From contig CP150565.1 in the NCBI GenBank assembly GCA_049487715.1, forward strand, positions 62,001 through 126,000: a stretch of DNA of 64,000 nucleotides, read 5' to 3'. Both the position numbers and the translations under genes were made by a program. Below, one piece after another: positions 38,663 to 48,672 of the stretch. Under the pieces are notes generated by a model, which saw only the letters and a program-made list of their open reading frames with translations, was not told where the DNA came from and made no database searches. Position 1 is the stretch's first letter, and each line of letters starts with the position of its first letter. Source of the DNA: Pycnococcus provasolii. Taxonomy: Eukaryota > Chlorophyta > Pseudoscourfieldiophyceae > Pseudoscourfieldiales.

Positions 38663-39994
38663 TCAGCGCTGTTGCTGCCTCGTGAGAACGCGCTCAAGCA
38701 GACCCAACAGCTTCTTGTCGCGCTGGTGACGCACGAGCTGACGAGGATCCTCGAGGCAAGATAGCAGCTTCGCCTTCAGCTCGGCATCCGCCATCGCGTC
38801 GACGATCTCCGGATCGGACGCGAAACTGCGCGCAGCCATCCCTCGACGGGCGAGCACGGCATTCAGCTCGTCGTCCACGCCGTCGCGTGTTCCCAAACCC
38901 ATGCCAGGAAGCATGCCAGGGGCGGGCGACGGCGCCGGCGCCTTGTTTCGATTCCGCGCTTCCTCCGCCTTCTTCGCCTCGTAAACGGCCACCGCCTCCG
39001 CGCGACGAAGCGCCGCCGCCTGCTCCGCCTCGCGGCGCTGGCGAAGTGCCACCTTATCTCTCTCTTTCGCCTCCTTGCGAGCACGCCGTGACGAAGCGTG
39101 CGTCGTTCGTCTCGCGTGCACTTCCGCGCGTCGAAGCGCCTCCGCTGCAACTTCGTCCCAATCAAGTGCACATGCCTGCCTTAGGTCGGAGGCTGCCTCG
39201 TCGTAGCGCGTCAGCGCAAGCCGTGCACGCCCCCGCTCGCGGTACGCGCGCCCGTAGTCGCGGTTGAGCGCAACAGCCGCATTCGCGTCTCGTTCCGCGG
39301 CTGACGGTCGTCCGGCGCGTATGAGCGCATCTGCGCGTGCTGCGTAGAGCGACGCGGTCGTTCCGTCTAGCACGATGGCGTCTGTTAGCGCGTGCACGGC
39401 TTCGTCGACGTCGTTGTTTTGGAGGAGCTGCTGTGCGTGTGCTTTGAGTTTGGTTGCTTGTTCTTTCTGTTCCTTTGTGGGTTCGATGGACTCGTCCCCC
39501 ATCGCTGGCGGTGGCAGTTTCGCCTCTTGCGCGAGAACGACAGCTGCGTTGACATCGCGTCCCCACGCGTCGAGCGTGACGGCTTTGTGCCCTGTCTTTT
39601 GAGTTTCTCGAGAAAGAGACAGGCTTTGTTTTTTTTCCATACGGGAAGATGACTCCCCGCCTGAATCATCCGAGTTCGCGTCCGATGACGACGATGACGA
39701 CGACGCAGATGACGACGCAGACGAGGACGACGAAGAATCCTTTGCAATACCAATCCCACCAAAGGCGTCACGCAATAAAAAAGCCGAAGAATCCAAAGAA
39801 GGAGGCTCTTGAGAAGGAAGAATACACCCCAAGGACATTAAATATGCTTTGAAGAAGTCCAAAGAATCGACGTGTAATAACGACGGGTTCACACGTAGAC
39901 GCGCAATCAGTATACGCAAGTCCTTGAGAAACTCATTCGAAAACGAATCCATTGACCTAGGTTGAGGTTGAGGTGACATATGTAGAATTCCCAT
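38663..39994 (-). CDS. ST13: Hsp70-interacting protein HIP (ST13)
   Basis: 443 residues from the ATG at 39994; ATGs at 39979 and 39952 (MDSFSNEFLKDLR) are credible alternatives, the last giving the family's usual start. HIP binds the Hsp70 ATPase domain and stabilises its ADP state. Domain order fits: N-terminal dimerisation domain (VNPSLLHVDSLDFFKAYLMSLG), an acidic Ser-rich linker and three TPRs (KLKAHAQQLLQNNDVDEAVHALTDAI, ASLYAARADALIRAGRPSAAERDANAAV, YGRAYRERGRARLALTRYDEAASDL). A charged helix follows, and a short Gly/Met/Pro segment. The C-terminal DP/STI1-like domain is ASDPEIVDAMADAELKAKLLSCLEDPR. It is convergent with MYCBP. Confidence 0.9.
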   Translation of the reverse strand: MGILHMSPQPQPRSMDSFSNEFLKDLRILIARLRVNPSLLHVDSLDFFKAYLMSLGCILPSQEPPSLDSSAFLLRDAFGGIGIAKDSSSSSSASSSASSSSSSSDANSDDSGGESSSRMEKKQSLSLSRETQKTGHKAVTLDAWGRDVNAAVVLAQEAKLPPPAMGDESIEPTKEQKEQATKLKAHAQQLLQNNDVDEAVHALTDAIVLDGTTASLYAARADALIRAGRPSAAERDANAAVALNRDYGRAYRERGRARLALTRYDEAASDLRQACALDWDEVAAEALRRAEVHARRTTHASSRRARKEAKERDKVALRQRREAEQAAALRRAEAVAVYEAKKAEEARNRNKAPAPSPAPGMLPGMGLGTRDGVDDELNAVLARRGMAARSFASDPEIVDAMADAELKAKLLSCLEDPRQLVRHQRDKKLLGLLERVLTRQQQR

Positions 39995-40605
39995 TCATCA
40001 AAGGAAGCTTCTCGAGAAAGGAAGAGGGACGACGAACCACCCCCCGAACGCCTACTAACCCTAACCCTAACCCTAATCCCCGATTACGAGGTCAGGGACG
40101 GGACGGGATTATGAAGAGGAACCTCCCCGTGCCCGTGCAGCCTACTCTTAACCTCATCCCCCTAACCCCTAACTTCATCACCCTAACCCCTAACCTCATC
40201 CCCCTAACCCCTAACCTCATCCCCCTAACCCCTAACTTCATCCCCCTATCGTAACCAAACCTCCCCCCTCGGGAACTTGATCCTCGATGGTTCTTCTCGT
40301 AGGGGATATGTTGTTCTGTTAGGGTTAGGGTTAGGGCTCCCCGAGGCTAGGGTTAGGGTTACCTCTCCGTACCCGGTAGCGCATTGTTAACTGACCTGAC
40401 CAGATCTCTCCCCCTCGCCCCCTTTTTGTCCTCCATTTCAGCTTCTTGGTGTTCATTCCATTCCATTCTGAAAAAGAAGCTGTTGACCAGTGACCGGTGG
40501 TGCCTCACTTCACTGGTTCATTTGACTATAGGTTGTTGTCTATCTTGAGTAGCCTTTCGGATTTCCTTCATTTCATTGTTCTTAGGTTAGGTTAGGTTAG
40601 GAAAG
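39995..40605. other. Divergent intergenic region (HIP / NIPA-like) with several telomere-derived tracts
   Basis: About 610 bp. It holds CCCTAA units at 40054-40080, a degenerate array CCCCTAACCCCTAACTTCAT at about 40145-40250, and TTAGGG units at 40319-40361. A TTAGG array (GTTAGGTTAGGTTAGG) sits immediately before the NIPA-like ATG. Confidence 0.7.
40054..40361. repeat. Telomere-derived repeats, both orientations
   Basis: C-rich units at 40054-40080, a CCCCTAACCCCTAAC[T/C]TCAT array at about 40145-40250 and G-rich TTAGGG units at 40319-40361. The orientation flips inside this one intergenic region. Confidence 0.8.
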
Positions 40606-41622
40606 ATGATGGTGGCTGTGACGTTAGCCGTCTTGGCGTCGACGTTAAGTAACGTCGGGAAAGCACTGCAGAGAGAAGGGGCGCGACGTCTGCCGCGGCT
40701 GACGCTCTGGCCGCCGAGGATCCTGTCGCAGTACATCAGAGATACGTCGTGGAGACTTGGGACGCTACTCGACCTGCTCGGTGGACTGCTCATGGTTCTC
40801 GCCGTTGCGAGGGGACACGTGTCAGTCACGCAACCTGCCGCGGGATTTGGACTCGTCGCCCTCGCGCTCTACAGTCACATGTTTCTAGGAGAACGACTAA
40901 GACCGCCGGAGATGCTCGCCGCCTTCGCGGTCGCGCTAGGAACCATAGGCGTCGGAGTTACCGCGAACGAGGATGGCGCGGACGCGAGCGGAGCCACCAG
41001 ACCGCCGCACGTGCACGTCACGCTCACGCTACTCAGACTCGCGCTACTCATCGTCGCAAACGCGCTCATGGTGTGGTACCTCCAAGACCGAGAAGTGCAA
41101 AACCGCGCCGCAGAAACGACTGTGCCCGCGCCGGCGCCCGCAACCGCGCTCAACGCACTCAGTCCAGGCGTCGTCGGACCGGTCACCTCCACGCTTTCCA
41201 AAAATGCAAGGGCGGACGCTATCGTGTGCGGCATAACAGCGGGATCTTGCTTTGGCCTATCCGCAAGTCTAACGCGAGGGGGGATGGTGCTCGCTGTTGC
41301 GACGAACCACCGCGCGTGGTACGCCGTCGGCTTTGTGCTTTCGGTGGCGCACACCGCGACAGGGTTCGCGGCGCAGACACGCGCGTTTCGCGACGGAGGT
41401 GCCGTGGTGGTTGGCGCGGTGGCGAGCGCGTCGACGGTGATGACGGGCATCGTCGTCGGCGTTCTCGCGCTCGGCGAGCCGCTTCCCAGCGGTTGGGCGC
41501 AGTGCAGCCTGCTTATGATGAGCTGGCTTCTGGTTATGGCTGGCGTGGCTGTGCTGAGCATACCGAACGCGGACACGCGAGGTCGTATGTTGCCGCCGCA
41601 CTCTCGGCCCGTGCCCGTGTGA
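40606..41622 (+). CDS. NIPA/DMT-superfamily membrane transporter
   Basis: 338 residues with about nine hydrophobic helices. It begins VTLAVLASTLSNVGKALQREG, then LGTLLDLLGGLLMVLAVARG and VTQPAAGFGLVALALYSHMFLGERLRPPE. This matches the first half of NIPA-type Mg2+ transporters and other DMT proteins (duplicated five-helix units, helix-ending GER motif). The second half repeats the pattern (GAVASASTVMTGIVVGVLALGEPLPSGW). Substrate cannot be named; Mg2+ is the guess for NIPA. ATGs at 40606 and 40609 are adjacent. Confidence 0.82.
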   Translation: MMVAVTLAVLASTLSNVGKALQREGARRLPRLTLWPPRILSQYIRDTSWRLGTLLDLLGGLLMVLAVARGHVSVTQPAAGFGLVALALYSHMFLGERLRPPEMLAAFAVALGTIGVGVTANEDGADASGATRPPHVHVTLTLLRLALLIVANALMVWYLQDREVQNRAAETTVPAPAPATALNALSPGVVGPVTSTLSKNARADAIVCGITAGSCFGLSASLTRGGMVLAVATNHRAWYAVGFVLSVAHTATGFAAQTRAFRDGGAVVVGAVASASTVMTGIVVGVLALGEPLPSGWAQCSLLMMSWLLVMAGVAVLSIPNADTRGRMLPPHSRPVPV

Positions 41623-41646
41623 TCCCTTTTACGCGTGCGTGTATAC

Positions 41647-41666
41647 TACATAGTCTAGACTATGTA
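41647..41666. repeat. Perfect 20-bp palindrome
   Basis: TACATAGTCTAGACTATGTA, located 25 bp after the stop of the NIPA-like gene and followed by another TATAATAGACTAGT stretch. It could form a cruciform, or help end transcription. Confidence 0.6.
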
Positions 41667-42101
41667 CTGTGTGATATAATAGACTAGTTTATACATATAA
41701 ACATCCTTACCGGTACCGACGTTACGGTACTAATATTATTCTGACGAATCCTGTGTTTGTTCCAATGTTGTTCCCGAATCCGTCCTAATGCTTGCTTTGC
41801 TTTGTCTTTTCTTTCCCGCGCTTAGGCAACTTTCTTAACCCTCCCCCGGGTTCTTCTTCGGGTGTGAGGAGGTTGAGGTGGTCCCCCTCCCCTCGGCCTC
41901 GGCCTTGGCCTTCCTCGTGGGTGGTGCTTCCGACTGTCCGAGGGGTAAGGTTGGGCGTGCGCTCGCGTGAAATCGCCATCGCCTCGTCGCGTCGCATCGC
42001 ACCACCTTGTCGTCGTCTTGCTCCGTCTTCTTTTTCTTAAGAAGACTTGTCGTATTCTCCCAAGGGTTATCTCGGGTCACTCATCTCCCACGCTGACTCC
42101 C
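41667..42101. other. Intergenic region before the peptidoglycan-binding gene
   Basis: About 435 bp. AT-rich first, then GGCCTCGGCC repeats near 41900-41920. The downstream frame is open from 41967, but only with a GTG start. Nothing else is recognisable. Confidence 0.5.
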
Positions 42102-43100
42102 ATGTCAACTCATCCTTACCTGCGGCCGCTCGCTGGTGCTTCTCGGCCGCGCTTCTCGGCGCCGCTCCTGAGGAGGAGTCGAGGAGTTCTGGCGCCTTCA
42201 CTGCTTCCTCAAGGTCAAGGGAGAGTCGGGGTGACAAACCACCCTTGTGGTGGTGCTGATCGTCGTCGGCGTCGCAACTTGCAAACTCTCGCTCTGCTTG
42301 GCATCGGAGGTGGCGGTTCCAAAAGATCGGCCACCAGCAGCAACTTAGCGGCCAAACGACTTGGTAAGACCGATCGCGTGCTGATGGAGGGTGACTACGG
42401 AACAGATGTGGAAGACTTGCAGGCTGTGCTCACGCAGGCAGGGTACTACACGTTCGCGGGTGGACCGACGGGATACTTTGGATTTGTCACGAAGGAAGCC
42501 GTCGAAGCTTGGCAGGCTGACCGTGGCGTGCCTGCGACGGGGAACTTTGGCGTGATGTCGAAAGAGGTTCTTTCGAGAGAAACGCGCGCGGCGGCGAAGA
42601 GGAAGGAGAGGAGGAAGGAGAAGAAGGACGAGCCTACTGCACCTCGTTCAGCGCCACCCGTGGTTGAGCCCGAGGCGCCAGCGGTGGTGGCTCCCGTCAC
42701 ACCCGCGCCACCTGTACGTGCTGCACCCACACCCACGCCGTCGGCAGCTGTGCAGCAGGCCAAGCAGTATGCAGATATGCCCGATTCGTACAGTTCGCCG
42801 AGCACGACAACGAGCGTTGCAACGGCGCTCGGGTGCGTGGCAGTAGCTCTGCTAACGGCGGCAGGCGTGAATCGCGCGCTCACAGGCGGTGGCGGCGCGG
42901 CGGCATCGTCGATGGATCTAGAACCAGAGGATGTGGAAGCGGAGCTGATGGAGGACAGGAGGAGGCAAGTGAAACGTTTCACGAGCATGATTGACACGGA
43001 CCGCAACGGTGGACCTGCGGTGCCTGTCAGTAAGCGCGCAAAGATGGAAGAGAGGAAGCAAGGCGGGCCCATAAGGCAGAAGCTTCCTGGCGTCGAATGA
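42102..43100 (+). CDS. Plastid-targeted peptidoglycan-binding-domain (PGBD_1) membrane protein
   Basis: 332 residues from the ATG at 42102. The leader is rich in Arg, Ser and Pro (STHPYLRPLAGASRPRF, RRSRGVLAPSLLPQGQGR), a chloroplast transit peptide. A single PG_binding_1 repeat follows (DYGTDVEDLQAVLTQAGYY, TGYFGFVTKEAVEAWQADRG and VPATGNFGVMSKEVL). Next comes a Pro/Ala/Val-rich linker and one membrane helix (TSVATALGCVAVALLTAAGVNRAL), then an acidic and a basic tail. In bacteria this domain binds cell-wall glycan. Some green-lineage plastids retain peptidoglycan enzymes, but others use the domain without it, so the ligand is unknown. Confidence 0.85.
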   Translation: MSTHPYLRPLAGASRPRFSAPLLRRSRGVLAPSLLPQGQGRVGVTNHPCGGADRRRRRNLQTLALLGIGGGGSKRSATSSNLAAKRLGKTDRVLMEGDYGTDVEDLQAVLTQAGYYTFAGGPTGYFGFVTKEAVEAWQADRGVPATGNFGVMSKEVLSRETRAAAKRKERRKEKKDEPTAPRSAPPVVEPEAPAVVAPVTPAPPVRAAPTPTPSAAVQQAKQYADMPDSYSSPSTTTSVATALGCVAVALLTAAGVNRALTGGGGAAASSMDLEPEDVEAELMEDRRRQVKRFTSMIDTDRNGGPAVPVSKRAKMEERKQGGPIRQKLPGVE

Positions 43101-43217
43101 ACGACGGACTGGCTGACTTTTTTGTTTCGTTTTGTTTGTGTTGCAAAGTCCTCTTGAGTAGCGATTGAAAACAAAAAACAAAAGTTTGCTTTGTTTTGTT
43201 AACATGAAGAGGAGGAG

Positions 43218-43948
43218 TTACACGGCGACACGTTCGACGTTGATGTGTTCAGGAATACTCACGACGACGGTGTCGACCGGTACTTTCTCTGCCGTGCACC
43301 CATAATATTGGCTCAGAGAGTACCACAGCAGCCGTTGATAGGACGACGGAACTTTGGAGACGAGCTCAGCGCCGCCGAGTTTCACTGCTGACAAAATTTC
43401 ATCCTCGATGCTCCTCAGCTGTTCCTTGCCCTCCTTCACAGCCTCCTTGAGGGCATCCCTCCCTCGTCTGCTAACGTTCGTCCACCCTCCACCTGCGCTG
43501 TGTTGCCTTCGCCTCGACATGTGTTGCTGCTGCTGCTGTTGTTGTTGTGTTGCCCCACGTCGCACTCAGCCCCTTGCGCGAGGAAGGCGTCGCGCACGGC
43601 TGCGCCGTTCTTCTCATCTTCGAAGATTTGCGTGAGCGGGTACCTGCGCGGCTCCCCGAACGGCACTGGGTTGAACGACGCGTTCATGTCGTCGACCGTC
43701 CAGCTGCTAGCGTCTTCCATATCTCTGAGTAGGAGTTCGTTAAGATACCTCCTCGCTTTCCTCGCTCCGAACGCGCGTCTGATGGAAGTAACTTCGGGGT
43801 CACTTTCGCACACGTTAAACCTGTCAGCGTGCGGTTGTGCGGATTGCATGCGTTCTTTTCTTCTCTGCGCACGCACGGAGCGTCTGATTTCCGAGCGCAG
43901 GAACGGGAATGACCCCCCCGCCGAAGACTGAGAAACGGAACCCATCAT
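43218..43948 (-). CDS. R3H-associated-domain protein with a frame break (probable short intron)
   Basis: The 5' part (ATG at 43948) encodes RSVRAQRRKERMQSAQPHADRF, then KARRYLNELLLRDMEDASSW and SFNPVPFGEPRRYPLTQIFEDEKN, which resembles the R3H-associated N-terminal domain of R3HDM4. The 3' part, in another frame and ending at 43218, continues GRDALKEAVKEGKEQLRSIE, then SSYQRLLWYSLSQYYGCTAEKV, an R3H-like segment. The switch happens inside a CAA/CAG microsatellite near 43510-43550. A GTGCGAC...CAACACAG intron of 68 nt would join the frames, with GAC at the junction; repeat-length slippage is the alternative. Role: probably nucleic-acid binding. It is convergent with the peptidoglycan-binding gene. 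Confidence 0.7.
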
Positions 43949-45129
43949 TTTAATTTTTTTTTCCGAGCGAGATGATTTATTGGGAAGCTGCTGCGAGCCA
44001 AGGTTACACCCAAGCAAGCTCGCGGTGAAGAAGCTTCAAGAATCGCATCTTTTATTGATGACGACAAACGACGATCCACATCCACAAGCGAAGATGAAGA
44101 CATAAGGTAGACACCACCACAAATGACAGACAGCTGAACGAAGGCTTCGAACGACGCGTCAAACAACAAACACGTTGTATGGCTCCAGGATACGCGACGA
44201 TTATGGAAATATTGAAATTGGCAACGCGTTCGCCAACCCGAGGACGTGTTGGTTCGTTTATGTTTTGTGGTTCTGGGGGGGATCCCCTGTTCTCCCCCAG
44301 AATGTGGAGATCGGGAAGCTGGCGTAGGATCTGGCATCTCTGGTCTGATTCTGTACCGGAGAGTGGTGGAGAGTGAAGATGCCGTCCTACAGGTATGTAT
44401 GGCAGGTGCTCCCAGCCTCTTTCCCTTTCTGGACAGTACTGTAGTTTTTCCACGTTCCCACTTTGGATACCACCTTTGGATACCTACTGTATGTTGGTAG
44501 TTTGTAGTTGGAGTGGTCCTTCCTCTCTTCGCGCTCTTGATGAAGGTGGTCACTGGTCAAGATGCAAGTGCTGAAGGCAGGGGCCGGGGGAGAGAACGAA
44601 ATTAGAGAACGAAAGAGTCCTGACAATGGAACCCCTGCCGCGCTTTTACGTACCGCGAGCCGCAAGCTGGGAGGACTGAGGCCGTGAGGCCGTGAGCACT
44701 GAGCAGTGACCAGTGAGGACTGCGCCTCAAAGGCAAGCCAGCCGTGATCTCAAGCCCTCAGGGAGAGCTCAGGCCGGACGTCACTATCGTACCTGGCAAC
44801 CCCCACCAGACTGCCTGACAGGCCGAGGCCGAGGCCGAGGCCAAGGGAGAGGCCAAAGGGAGGCTTTGCAAACCCCAGCCCCAGCCAGCCAGACCAGCCA
44901 ATAGTAAATCTTATCACAATTCCCAATGCCTGACACTGAAATACAAGGCCAGATTCCATCCCCCGGGGGAGAAGGTAACAGGTTCACAGACGGATCCCCT
45001 GAGTGAGTGAGTGAGAGTGCAGTGAGAGTGCATCCCTCCGTGGCCTCGTCATCCCTCCGGCCCTCCGCCCTTCTGCCCGTCTGTCTGGTGGTTCTTTCTC
45101 CAACCAACAAATAATAATATTTGCCGTCC
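43949..45129. other. Gene-poor region between R3H-type and FTR genes
   Basis: About 1.2 kb shared by two divergent starts. It has a GAGGCC repeat cluster at 44820-44850 and GAGTGAGTGAGTGAG at about 45000. Several short ORFs lack coding character. No telomere-like tract. Confidence 0.5.
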
Positions 45130-45657
45130 ATGTCCGTCGTCCGCACTCCCAGAGTCACTTCCATGAGAACGTCTTCGTCTCCTTCTAGGCTCTTGTCAGG
45201 GTGTCGGAGAACTCTCTCTTCTCAAGGGTCTCGGTCTCGGTTTTCTGTGAAAATACGTGCAGAAACAACATCCTCAGAATCTGCTACCACATCTTCCTCG
45301 CAAGAAGACGGGTCTGCGGTGGTGTCGAAAAACCTCGAGGTGATGCGCAAGTTCTCAGAACAGTACGCGAAACGATCAGGAACGTACTTCTGCATGGACA
45401 AAAGTGTTACCGCGGTTGTCATACAGGGACTCGCAGAACATAAGGACGAACTCGGTGCGCCGCTGTGCCCGTGCCGACACTACGACGACAAGGCGCTCGA
45501 GGCGGAACAGGGATTCTGGAACTGCCCGTGTGTGCCCATGCGTGAGCGAAAGGAGTGCCACTGCATGCTATTCCTTACGGAGGACAACGACTTTGCGGGA
45601 GACGAGCAGACAATCACAACCGAGGAACTTGACGAGTTCACGGAAGGCATGAAATGA
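45130..45657 (+). CDS. ftrC: Ferredoxin-thioredoxin reductase, catalytic subunit (plastid)
   Basis: 175 residues from the ATG at 45130. FTR passes electrons from photosystem I-reduced ferredoxin to thioredoxins in the chloroplast stroma, using a 4Fe-4S cluster beside a redox disulfide. The signature cysteines are present: TYFCMDKSVT, PLCPCRHYDDK, WNCPCVPMRERKECHCMLFL. A Ser/Arg-rich transit peptide of about 45-60 residues precedes the core (RTPRVTSMRTSSSPSRLLSG). This gene alone shows that the organism, or its plastid ancestor, is photosynthetic. Confidence 0.96.
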   Translation: MSVVRTPRVTSMRTSSSPSRLLSGCRRTLSSQGSRSRFSVKIRAETTSSESATTSSSQEDGSAVVSKNLEVMRKFSEQYAKRSGTYFCMDKSVTAVVIQGLAEHKDELGAPLCPCRHYDDKALEAEQGFWNCPCVPMRERKECHCMLFLTEDNDFAGDEQTITTEELDEFTEGMK

Positions 45658-46168
45658 AGTGCGCGAGCGAGAGTTTGGTGACTTCGCCAAAATAAGGACA
45701 AAAAGAAGAAATCCAGCAAAAAAAAACAACAAAAGAAAACAACAAAAGAGAACAATGTTGCCACTGGGTGGGTTGGAGCAAAGAAGTTGTTTGGTAAAAG
45801 AAAAAATAAGAAACGAATTTTTTCAAGCGGGCGTCTTGTAGGCAGGCGTGTGTAAAGAGATACAATTCGGTGAATTACTAGAAAAAAATATACAATAGAA
45901 ATGCAAAAAGAAAAAGGTCAACCGAGCGGCGTCGCACAGTTGGGCGATCAAGCACCCCGTACTCAAAGAGCAGGACTGCTTATCGCACTCTTATTTGTAT
46001 ATTGAAGTATCCCACAAGTCGAAATCATGTGCCAGCATTTTTAAAAATTCTGCGAAAACACACCTGACTTGCATCTTATTCCCACCCCAAAAAAAAGAAA
46101 GAAAGAACGTTGCGAGAGACAGATAAAAAATAACTGCTGCTTCTGAAAAAACTTCCTCTAGCAGCCGC
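45658..46168. other. Convergent 3' region (FTR / CID RNA-binding gene)
   Basis: About 510 bp, A-rich (45700-45900), with no gene and no telomere-like tract. Confidence 0.5.
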
Positions 46169-47031
46169 CTACTCCATTCTCTTGTCCCTACGAGGCTTGC
46201 CAGCACCCCCTTTGAAATTCCGCACCGGTGTCTTGGACGGCGAAACGCGAATCTGACTCGTGCCCAAGATGGCACCACTGCAGTTCAACGCCATCGCTGC
46301 GCACTCTGGTAGCATGAACTCCACAAACGCGATGCTCTTGCTGCTCGTCTTGTCAGCCAGCAGGCGGAGCTTTCCAACAGGACCACAAACGCCCTCGAAG
46401 AATGAGCGCAGGTCTTCCTTCGAGATGGCGTTGTCCACGTTCGCAACGTATATTGTCTTGTCTGCCAGCACGCGCTCGTGCTCGCTCCGAGGAAGGTACG
46501 TGGGGTTCACCGGAACGATCGACGTGCGGCTTGGCAGCACGCGAACGGGGCTGTTGCCAATCACCGTGCCGTTGAACTCAAGCGCGAGGTTTGCGGAGAC
46601 ATCCGAGTTGAACTCCACGAATGCGAAGCGCATCCTGCTGTTCGGATCGCCGCATATTCGACACTCGAGAACTGTCCCGTACTGCTGGAACATGTTCTTC
46701 AGCAGATCTTCGCTCACCGCGCTGTCGACGTCGCACACGTAGATGGTGCGTCGCTGAGTCTCGAACGGCTTTGAGGGGTCGCCAAACGGTGGTCCAAGCA
46801 TGTGCATCTGAGGAGGAGGAGGAGGAGGAGGAGGCTGCGACATCACGGACGTCATGCCAGTCATGGCGCCCGTCCCAGGGCTAGGCATAGCTATTGGCAC
46901 AGCCACGGGCACAGCCACGGGAACTTGAACGGGAACAGGAACGGCAACCTGCTGTGGTGGACTCTGAGCCACCTGCTGCGCAGCTTGAACAGCTGCTTGA
47001 ACTGCGGCTACAGCGCTAGCAGCCTGCATGA

Positions 47032-47062
<31 letters not shown>

Positions 47063-47212
47063 TTGTTGTTGCTGTTGTTGCTGTTGTTGCTGCTCCGTCG
47101 GTGGTGGTCGCGGTGGTGTTTGGAGTAGCTGTGGTGGTAGAGATTGCTGCTGCATTTGCTGCTGCAGCTGTTCCATTTGCTGAATCTGTTGCTGATGTTC
47201 TCTTTGTTGTTG

Positions 47213-47258
<46 letters not shown>

Positions 47259-47461
47259 GCAGCTTGCGCGATGCGCAGAGCGGTGGCAGCGGCGATGGCT
47301 GCTTGTTGCGACTGCTGGTGGTTTTGCAAAACAAAACCTTCCATGCCCATATGACCCTGCGGCAAAAACCCGTCGATTTGCTGAATAGGAACAAAGTCGT
47401 GCGCGAACGGGTTCAGCAGGTGGTTTTCCAAGTCGTCGTCGTTCGGAACTGCGTGCTCCAT
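46169..47461 (-). CDS. PAM2 + two-RRM RNA-binding protein (CID8-13 type)
   Basis: 430 residues from the ATG at 47461. The PAM2 motif is near the N-terminus, LNPFAHDFVP; it binds the MLLE domain of poly(A)-binding protein. A long Gln-rich region follows (poly-Q runs coded by CAG/CAA, 47030-47290). Two RRMs follow: RTIYVCDVDSAVSEDLLKNMF with RMRFAFVEFNSD, then KTIYVANVDNAISKEDLRSFF with SIAFVEFMLPECA. Linking phrases VLPSRTSIVPVNPTYLPRSE and RVSPSKTPVR are the hallmarks of Arabidopsis CID8-13. Function: mRNA regulation through PABP. The plant-type identity supports a green-lineage host. Confidence 0.92.
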
Positions 47462-48672
47462 GGTTTGTTGATGTGCTTCTTTTGTGTATGTAACCCGAAG
47501 CAAGAAAATAAGAAAAGAATGTGTAAAGCTGTGCCAGCCAACTCGTCCGAGACTAATTATGTAAAGCTGTGCTGTCTGTGCTGCGTAGTAGTTGTTGTAT
47601 GTGATGTGATGTGAAGTGAAGTGACGTGATTCCCCTGTGCACTCACTGCGGTGCTCTTCCCCTGTACCCCCTGCTTTTGTTTTATCTGCTTTGCTTGAAA
47701 AGCAGAGCTGGCTTTGCTATAACCTCCGGTGCTGCTCCTAAGGATATGTCGCCACCACCTTTGCTATTTCCTGACCCTTGGTGTGTTGTACGGTGCAACA
47801 CGCCGGAGGTTCGAGGATACATTTAATCAAACTGCAGTGTGCACGACACAACACCTTTGGCGACGAGAATCAAGCACAAAAATCAAATAGAATCAAGCAG
47901 AATCAAATAGAGATAGCTCGAGAGAAGAAAACTAGAAAGCTACTACTCCACTGAATGACTGAATGACTGAATGAGCTATGTAGCCACTGATAAATGTTAT
48001 TCCTTACACCCCTCACACTATCACCCAGTACTGAGTAAGAAACGTTTCCACCTACAGCGAATGAAATGACACAGCAGGGGAGTGAAAATGAATGAAGCGA
48101 GGAATAATGGCGAGGGAGAGAGCCGAAGAGCCGAAGAGAAGAGGGAGGCAGCAGGGCAGATAGATACACGCAAGTGACGTGTATTTGAGTGGTGTTTCTT
48201 TTTAGGTATCCTTCGAGGGACCCACTCACTCCTACTTTAGGGGTGGGTCCCCTGCTTTGCTTGGGTTTAGCCCCTTTTTTTCACGGCAAAAACGTCTTGA
48301 GTTTAAGGTGGGAGGGACCCCTGCCCCTGCCGGGGTCCGGTTAGGGTGGTTACGGTGGTTAGCTAAGGTGGTTAGGGTGGTTGCGTCGTCGTCTTTCCCC
48401 TCTTTTCTTTTTTTTTTCTCACAGGCTCACATCTGGCTCACATCCAAGGGAAACCCTAGCTGGAGGAGACGACTCGGTTAGGGTTAGGGTTAGCAGGGTT
48501 AGGGTTAGGAGGGTTAGGGTTAGGGTTAGGGCTAGGGTTAGCAGGGTTAGGGTTAGGGTTAGGGTTAGGGTTAGGGTTAGAGGGTAGTTCCAGGTCACTT
48601 GCCCTCCCACCTTGCACGTCGTGTGGGCACAACCCGTCACTCCGTCGCCTGTTTCTTGCATAGAAGTCTATC
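47462..48672. other. Divergent intergenic region (CID gene / multipass membrane protein)
   Basis: About 1.2 kb. It holds a GTGATGTGATGTGAAGTGAAGTG microsatellite at 47599-47625, a GAATGACTGAATGACTGAATGA repeat at 47952-47974 and the largest TTAGGG array of the window at 48476-48586. No supported gene. Confidence 0.55.
48476..48586 (+). repeat. Longest TTAGGG array of the window
   Basis: About 15 TTAGGG units with GCAGGG, GGAGGG and GGCTAGGG interruptions, ending about 90 bp before the inferred start at 48673. Confidence 0.88.

Noticed and set aside
46820-47300. Pathogenic-type CAG expansion
   Set aside because: The CAG/CAA run simply encodes the Gln-rich linker of the CID8-13 protein, a common feature in such proteins.
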